NCBI GenBank assembly: GCA_023151255.1
Contig: JAKLJG010000017.1
Location: forward strand, 1 to 46,623
DNA: 46,623 nt
Reading direction: 5' to 3'
From: Cyclobacteriaceae bacterium
GTDB lineage: Bacteria; Bacteroidota; Bacteroidia; Cytophagales; Cyclobacteriaceae
The position numbers and the translations under genes are program-made. The notes under the pieces were generated by a model that saw only the letters and a program-made list of their open reading frames with translations, did no database searches and was not told where the DNA came from. Below, one piece after another: positions 42,439 to 46,623 of the stretch. Numbering within the stretch: position 1 is the first letter of the stretch; every line of letters starts with the position of its first letter.

Positions 42439-43094
42439 GTACGGTTGCGGTTATCTTCGATATGGACGGTGTTATTGTAGACACTAACCCGTTTCATAAA
42501 AAAGCTATTGATCAATTTTGCGCAAAGTATGGCTTTCGGTTAACCGAAGACGAGTTGCGCTTCAGAATTTACGGAAGAACCAATAAGGACTGGATTACGA
42601 ATTTATTCGGAGCGCTTACCCCCAGGCAACTGGAACACTACGCGAATGAGAAGGAACAACTTTTTCGCCATTTATACGAACCGCATATTAAGCCGGTCGA
42701 GGGACTGATTGAATTACTTGAGCAATTAAGTGCAGCCGATGTGCCCTGTGCCATCGCTACCTCAGCGCCCGCGGCCAATGTTGATTTTGTGCTGAAGCAC
42801 ATTCCTATAAGAAAATACTTTACAGTGATACTGGATGAACGCTCGGTAACGCACGGTAAGCCCCATCCTGAAATTTACCTGAGCACGGCCCGTGCACTTG
42901 GCTTACCTGGCAGGCAATGTGTTGTCTTTGAAGATTCCCTGTCGGGAGTGGAGTCAGCACGGGCTGCCGGCTGTAAAGTAATCGGTATCACAACAACGCA
43001 CGCAGCGGCTGAACTAAAAGAAACAGACCTTGCTGTGAGCAACTTCACCGGCTTAACAGTTGCCGGTATTAAGTGCCTTGTGCAAGGTCTGTAG
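42435..43094 (+). CDS. HAD-superfamily phosphatase/phosphoglucomutase-like protein
   Basis: A 219-residue haloacid dehalogenase-type enzyme of the beta-phosphoglucomutase subfamily. Motif I is FDMDGVIVD with nucleophile Asp9 and acid/base Asp11, motif II is IATSAP, motif III is THGKPHPEIYL with Lys, and motif IV is VFEDSLSGVESARAAG. A helical cap lies between motifs I and II. It could isomerise a sugar phosphate or dephosphorylate one; the sequence does not decide this. It starts at a GTG in the four-base overlap with the methyltransferase gene. Its stop is 14 bp from the convergent mdh stop. Confidence 0.9.
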   Translation: MSTVAVIFDMDGVIVDTNPFHKKAIDQFCAKYGFRLTEDELRFRIYGRTNKDWITNLFGALTPRQLEHYANEKEQLFRHLYEPHIKPVEGLIELLEQLSAADVPCAIATSAPAANVDFVLKHIPIRKYFTVILDERSVTHGKPHPEIYLSTARALGLPGRQCVVFEDSLSGVESARAAGCKVIGITTTHAAAELKETDLAVSNFTGLTVAGIKCLVQGL

Positions 43095-43108
43095 AAATAC
43101 TTCGGGTA

Positions 43109-44038
43109 TCAGCCTAATTTTTCTAGCACGTCCATTACTTCGCGTACGGCTTTGCGGCTGGATTCGAGCAAGGCTTTTTCTTCTGTATTCAGGTCGAGCT
43201 CAATGATACGTTCCACGCCATTTTTGCCAAGGATAACCGGCACACCCAGGTAGCAGTCTTTAATACCATATTCGCCTTCTAGTTTTACACACACCGGAAA
43301 TACCCTGCGCTGGTCACGCACAATCGCTTCAACCATTTGCGCAGCAGCCGAGCCGGGTGCATACCAGGCTGAGGTGCCCATCAGTTTAACCAGTTCGCCA
43401 CCGCCTACTTTGGTACGCTCAAGGATGGCGTTAAGTTTATCGCGATCGATGAGTTCAGTTACCGGAATGCCCGCAACGGTAGTGTAGCGGGGCAGGGGCA
43501 CCATCGTATCGCCATGGCCGCCCAGCAACATGGCCTGAATGTCCTTGGGCGATACGTTCAATGCCTCGGCCAAGAAAGCGCGGTAGCGGGCGGTATCCAG
43601 TATGCCGGCCATGCCAAAAACTTTTGTGCGTGGTAATTTGGAGGTAAGGTGAGCCTGGTAGGTCATCACGTCCAGCGGGTTGGAAACTACAATAATGATG
43701 GCATTGGGCGAGTGCTTGATAATATTTTCGGTAACCGATTTTACAATACCGGCATTGGTGCCAATCAGGTCATCGCGGCTCATGCCAGGTTTGCGGGGCA
43801 GGCCTGAGGTGATAACCACCACATCGGATTTTGCTGTTTTGGAATAGTCGTTAGTTGAGCCGATGGTCCGTGTATCGTACAGATCAATAGGCGCCTTTTG
43901 CCAGATATCGAGCGACTTGCCTTCGGCCAGGCCTTCTTTAATATCAATTAATACAACTTCATTTGCGATTTCGCGATAAGCCAGTACATCGGCACAGGTT
44001 GCACCAACATTACCGGCACCAACAACGGTAACTTTCAT
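43109..44038 (-). CDS. mdh: Malate dehydrogenase (LDH-like type)
   Basis: Interconverts malate and oxaloacetate with NAD in the TCA cycle. At 309 residues it is the LDH-like MDH form. The NAD loop is VVGAGNVGATCADVL (4-18), with the acidic LIDIKEG at the strand end, selecting NAD over NADP. SGLPRKPGMSRDDL carries the substrate-contacting Arg residues; an Arg rather than Gln in this loop indicates malate rather than lactate. The catalytic His is in GGHGDTMVPL, with Asp upstream in GILDTARYR. It stands alone, with a 93-bp gap to tilS upstream and a convergent HAD gene downstream. Confidence 0.97.
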   Translation of the reverse strand: MKVTVVGAGNVGATCADVLAYREIANEVVLIDIKEGLAEGKSLDIWQKAPIDLYDTRTIGSTNDYSKTAKSDVVVITSGLPRKPGMSRDDLIGTNAGIVKSVTENIIKHSPNAIIIVVSNPLDVMTYQAHLTSKLPRTKVFGMAGILDTARYRAFLAEALNVSPKDIQAMLLGGHGDTMVPLPRYTTVAGIPVTELIDRDKLNAILERTKVGGGELVKLMGTSAWYAPGSAAAQMVEAIVRDQRRVFPVCVKLEGEYGIKDCYLGVPVILGKNGVERIIELDLNTEEKALLESSRKAVREVMDVLEKLG

Positions 44039-44131
44039 ATCAGGTAAGGTTTATTTAAATGAATAATCAATTTAGCGGTTGCTTGAAAAAGCCTGCCAAT
44101 TTATTAATCGGGTCGGCAAAGAAAAAGGATA

Positions 44132-45454
44132 TTATATAAAATGTGGATGGAGGGCAAACTGCAAGACCTGTTTGGTGGCGGATGTAACCTTAAAGCGATT
44201 GTCAATACGATAACCGACTACCCACATAATTTGCCCGGCCGACTCCAGTACGGTTACATGGGGTTTATCGGAAAGCGGCACTTTGTTATCAACCAGAAAG
44301 TCGCTGATTTTCTTCTTATTAGTCATTCCCAGCGGGTAAAAGTAATCGCCCGGTTTCCAGGGGCGCCATATTAGCGGAAATTTTACCAGGTCTTTATCCA
44401 GCCGGGCGCTATCGGCATCAGCAGAGATAGCTTGACTGGTAGCGGTTTCGATGGTCATATCCCATGGCCCGAGTGAGGCTGACGTTTGCTTGGATGTGAT
44501 TTGCACCGGTTTCCAGAAATTTTGATGCAGGGTGATAATGAGCGTTGTGCGATCAATAACAAGTTGGTGCGTTGGGCTAAGAAATCGCTTACCCGGCTGT
44601 GCCCGAAGGGCCTGCACAATATCGTTACAAACGGCCGCTGTAAAATGATATTCGCGGAGGAGGTACCACAACATCAGCGGATGGTGAATTTTTTCGAATA
44701 TTTTTTTAAGGATAATGATCTTGCTTCCTTCGCGTTTAAAGTAGGCTTCACGTAGTTGGTTAATAGCCAACGCTTCAAACGCATAACTTGCCTTCAGTTT
44801 TTCGAGTCCGTGTTGAAAAGTTTCTTCCAGCGAAGGGTTGAGCGCCTGCAGTTTTGGGATCACCTGATGTCGTAAAAAATTTCGCGGGTAGTCATCCGTC
44901 TGGTTGCTGGCATCTTCGCGCCAGGCGATTTTTTTTTCAGCGGCATATGCTTCAATCATCTTACGCGAAGCAAACAACAGCGGCCGGATGATGGGGCCGT
45001 TCTTTACCGGTATACCGAGCAGCCCTTCGGAAGCACCGCCATGGATCCAGTTCAGTAAAACGGTTTCGATGGAATCATTCAGGTGGTGTGCAGTAGCCAG
45101 GTGGGTGTATTTTTCTTTTTCCAATAATTCATTAAACCACGCATAGCGCAGTTCGCGTGCAGCCAGTTGGATGGATTGGTTGTTAAGTGCTGCATAGTGG
45201 GTGGTGTTGAATTGCCCGGCAAAGAAGGGAATACCTTTGCCTTGACAAACGCTTTTCACAAACAATTCGTCATGTTCCGAATCTGTACCGCGGAGTTGAA
45301 AGTTTGCATGCGCTACGCCAACCGTGTAGCCTGCCGCGAGGAACAAATCCAGCATCACCATCGAGTCCACACCACCGCTTACAGCCAGTAGTATCCGGTC
45401 AGTCTTTCTGCAAAGCTGGTGCTGTTCGATATGGTTCAGAAATTGCTCAAGCAC
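44132..45454 (-). CDS. tilS: tRNA(Ile)-lysidine synthase
   Basis: Attaches lysine to C34 of tRNA-Ile(CAU), allowing AUA decoding; essential in most bacteria. At 440 residues it is full length. The PP-loop AVSGGVDSM is at 24-32, followed by GVAHANFQLRG and THLATAHHLNDSIETVLLNW, typical of the N-terminal domain. The C-terminal TilS-C part contains WRPWKPGDYFYPLGMTNKKK and the end region MWVVGYRIDNRFKV. The start is a GTG at 45454. A perfect -7 box (45459-45466) ends four bases before it, so the mRNA is probably leaderless. Confidence 0.95.
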   Translation of the reverse strand: MLEQFLNHIEQHQLCRKTDRILLAVSGGVDSMVMLDLFLAAGYTVGVAHANFQLRGTDSEHDELFVKSVCQGKGIPFFAGQFNTTHYAALNNQSIQLAARELRYAWFNELLEKEKYTHLATAHHLNDSIETVLLNWIHGGASEGLLGIPVKNGPIIRPLLFASRKMIEAYAAEKKIAWREDASNQTDDYPRNFLRHQVIPKLQALNPSLEETFQHGLEKLKASYAFEALAINQLREAYFKREGSKIIILKKIFEKIHHPLMLWYLLREYHFTAAVCNDIVQALRAQPGKRFLSPTHQLVIDRTTLIITLHQNFWKPVQITSKQTSASLGPWDMTIETATSQAISADADSARLDKDLVKFPLIWRPWKPGDYFYPLGMTNKKKISDFLVDNKVPLSDKPHVTVLESAGQIMWVVGYRIDNRFKVTSATKQVLQFALHPHFI

Positions 45455-45458
45455 AGTG

Positions 45459-45466
45459 CAAAGATA
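45459..45466 (-). promoter_or_regulatory. Putative -7 box (TATCTTTG) of tilS, leaderless type
   Basis: A full TAnnTTTG match on the minus strand with only four bases (CACT) between it and the GTG start. Transcription should begin at or beside the start codon. Confidence 0.55.
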
Positions 45467-45498
45467 TAATGGTAAACCCGGGTTCCTTTGATTTTAGC

Positions 45499-45506
45499 TA
45501 ATTTTG
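45499..45506 (+). promoter_or_regulatory. Putative -7 box (TAATTTTG) of OstA-like gene
   Basis: A full TAnnTTTG match with seven bases before the ATG at 45514. It is back to back with the tilS box in a 59-bp divergent gap. Confidence 0.55.
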
Positions 45507-45513
45507 AACGAGC

Positions 45514-46623
45514 ATGCGTGTATTCATTTTAGTTTTTCTTGTTCTGACTGCAGGTTCAGTGGTTGCCCAAAGCAAAGTGAACCTGAAGCAGGCCGACCAG
45601 TTGAAAGGCGGCCTGAAGGATGGTGAACGGTATGACCGCGTGCTGGGCAACGTTATCTTTATTCAAAACCGCACTACCATTTACTGCGACTCGGCCCATT
45701 TCTTTCGTGCCCGAAATACCGTTGAAGCCTACGGGCGGGTGCGCATCACCGAGGGCGACTCGGTAACGATTACGGCAGCCCGTGCGGAGTATGATGGCGA
45801 TAAACGGGTGGCCAGGCTTCGGAGAAATGTAGTATTCACAAAACTGGCAACCGCCACCCTGTACACCGATTTTCTGGATTTCGATCGAGAAAAGAATGAA
45901 GCATATTACTTTAATAACGGCAGACTGGTTGACAGCATTAATGTACTGACCAGCAACAAGGGCTATTATGATGTGAACTCCGGCATGGCTTCCTTTAAAC
46001 GGAATGTTCATGTAAAAAACCCGGATTACACGATGACGTCCGACAGCCTGCAATATAACTCCCGAACGAAGATTATCTACTTCAGAACCGAAACTACTGT
46101 TGTGGATAAAGATAATAGTAAAGCAATTTATGAAGGTGGGGAATATGACACGAGAACAAAGCAATCCGACCTAAAAAAGGGACAGGCCGAAACAAAGACC
46201 TACACCCTGAGCGGTATAAAAATTTCGCTGGATGATGCCCGGAAATTTTATCGGGTTAAAGGTAATGCCGTGATGACCTCCAAAGAAGAGAACCTTACTA
46301 TTTACGGAGATGATGTTTTGTATGACCGGCAGCGCAACACCGGGAAAGTATTTGGCAACGCCTGGATGGCCAAGGTAACCGATGAAGGCGATACACTTTT
46401 TCTTTCGGCCGATACATTGGTTTCCATTGATCATCCGGAACCAACAAAAAAACGACTGCTGGCTTACAATAACGTAAAGATCTATAAATCCGATTTGCAG
46501 GGCCTGGCCGATTCGGTGGAATACCGGCAGGCCGACTCCACCCTGATTTTTTACCGAAACCCCGTGCTGTGGACGGAAGGAAACCAAATGGTGGCCGATA
46601 CGATTACCATGTTGATTGAAAAC
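45514..46623 (+). CDS. OstA/LptA-like LPS transport protein, 3'-truncated
   Basis: The frame is open for 370 codons to the window end and has no stop. A signal peptide is at about 1-19 (MRVFILVFLVLTAGSVVAQ). The rest is made of repeated beta-jellyroll units of the OstA-like (LptA/LptD-N) fold: GNVIFIQNRTTIYCDSAHFF, EAYGRVRITEGDSVTITAAR, VHVKNPDYTMTSDSLQYN and GNAVMTSKEENLTIYGDDVL. Each pairs an outer strand with a D-S/A-H/L motif. In Gram-negative bacteria this fold carries LPS across the periplasm to the outer membrane. Two long open frames on the opposite strand are shadows of its coding bias. The C-terminus lies outside the window. Confidence 0.9.
   Translation, partial: MRVFILVFLVLTAGSVVAQSKVNLKQADQLKGGLKDGERYDRVLGNVIFIQNRTTIYCDSAHFFRARNTVEAYGRVRITEGDSVTITAARAEYDGDKRVARLRRNVVFTKLATATLYTDFLDFDREKNEAYYFNNGRLVDSINVLTSNKGYYDVNSGMASFKRNVHVKNPDYTMTSDSLQYNSRTKIIYFRTETTVVDKDNSKAIYEGGEYDTRTKQSDLKKGQAETKTYTLSGIKISLDDARKFYRVKGNAVMTSKEENLTIYGDDVLYDRQRNTGKVFGNAWMAKVTDEGDTLFLSADTLVSIDHPEPTKKRLLAYNNVKIYKSDLQGLADSVEYRQADSTLIFYRNPVLWTEGNQMVADTITMLIEN

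Noticed and set aside
45556-46587. Two long open frames on the minus strand (202 and 138 residues)
   Set aside because: They are antisense to the OstA-like frame, which has a signal peptide, a promoter box and family repeats. The minus-strand proteins show no recognisable domain.

Overview
The window is a chromosomal segment of a Bacteroidota bacterium, most likely a member of the Cytophagales. Four things point there: a type IX secretion cargo with a gliding-type C-terminal sorting domain next to a PorP/SprF-family gene, an arginine operon built around an N-acylornithine carbamoyltransferase (argF' type), recurrent TAnnTTTG promoter -7 boxes in place of sigma70 -10 boxes, and A-rich rather than Shine-Dalgarno start contexts. 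No rRNA, tRNA, CRISPR array, insertion sequence or prophage was seen. Gene content is mostly housekeeping.

Layout. 1-2.9 kb: a 5'-truncated sensor histidine kinase and ahcY. 2.9-6.4 kb: a small secreted protein, a first ECF sigma/anti-sigma pair, a DUF6249 membrane protein and a DASS-type anion symporter. 6.4-10.2 kb: an RRM RNA-binding protein and a tsaC-pfk-pgk operon, plus an unlisted 53-residue membrane protein. 10.2-19.6 kb: a small secreted protein, a GH20 hexosaminidase, a small membrane protein split at an A9 run, a 1752-residue type IX cargo, its divergent PorP/SprF partner and a TRIC-type channel. 19.7-29.6 kb: an arginine operon (leader, GNAT, argG, argC, argD, argF', argB, argE-like, argH) followed by an M48 protease. 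29.7-33.5 kb: the remnant of a type IX cargo gene, then divergent oxyR and katG. 33.6-38.8 kb: DUF2490, DUF4256, a dihaem cytochrome c, an AraC regulator and an S10 serine carboxypeptidase. 38.9-41.5 kb: a second ECF sigma/anti-sigma operon with a secreted third protein. 41.7-46.6 kb: a methyltransferase/HAD pair, mdh, tilS and a 3'-truncated OstA-like gene.

How the genes work together. The arginine block supplies nearly the whole route from glutamate to arginine in one transcript, with overlapping start and stop codons. Upstream lies a promoter, a short reading frame ending in a cluster of five Arg codons, and a terminator-like hairpin with a T-rich tail just before the first gene. This is the arrangement expected for ribosome-mediated attenuation and is the most interesting regulatory object in the window. 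oxyR and katG form a peroxide-response pair with a perfect 9-bp inverted repeat placed directly upstream of the katG promoter. pfk and pgk are glycolytic.

Other points for a second look are a frame split at an A9 run, start codons only 4-7 bases behind -7 boxes (probable leaderless mRNAs), a hairpin in the 5' UTR of the RRM gene, two long hairpins filling 65-67 bp gaps between convergent genes, and a degraded type IX cargo gene that still shows both its signal peptide and its sorting tail.
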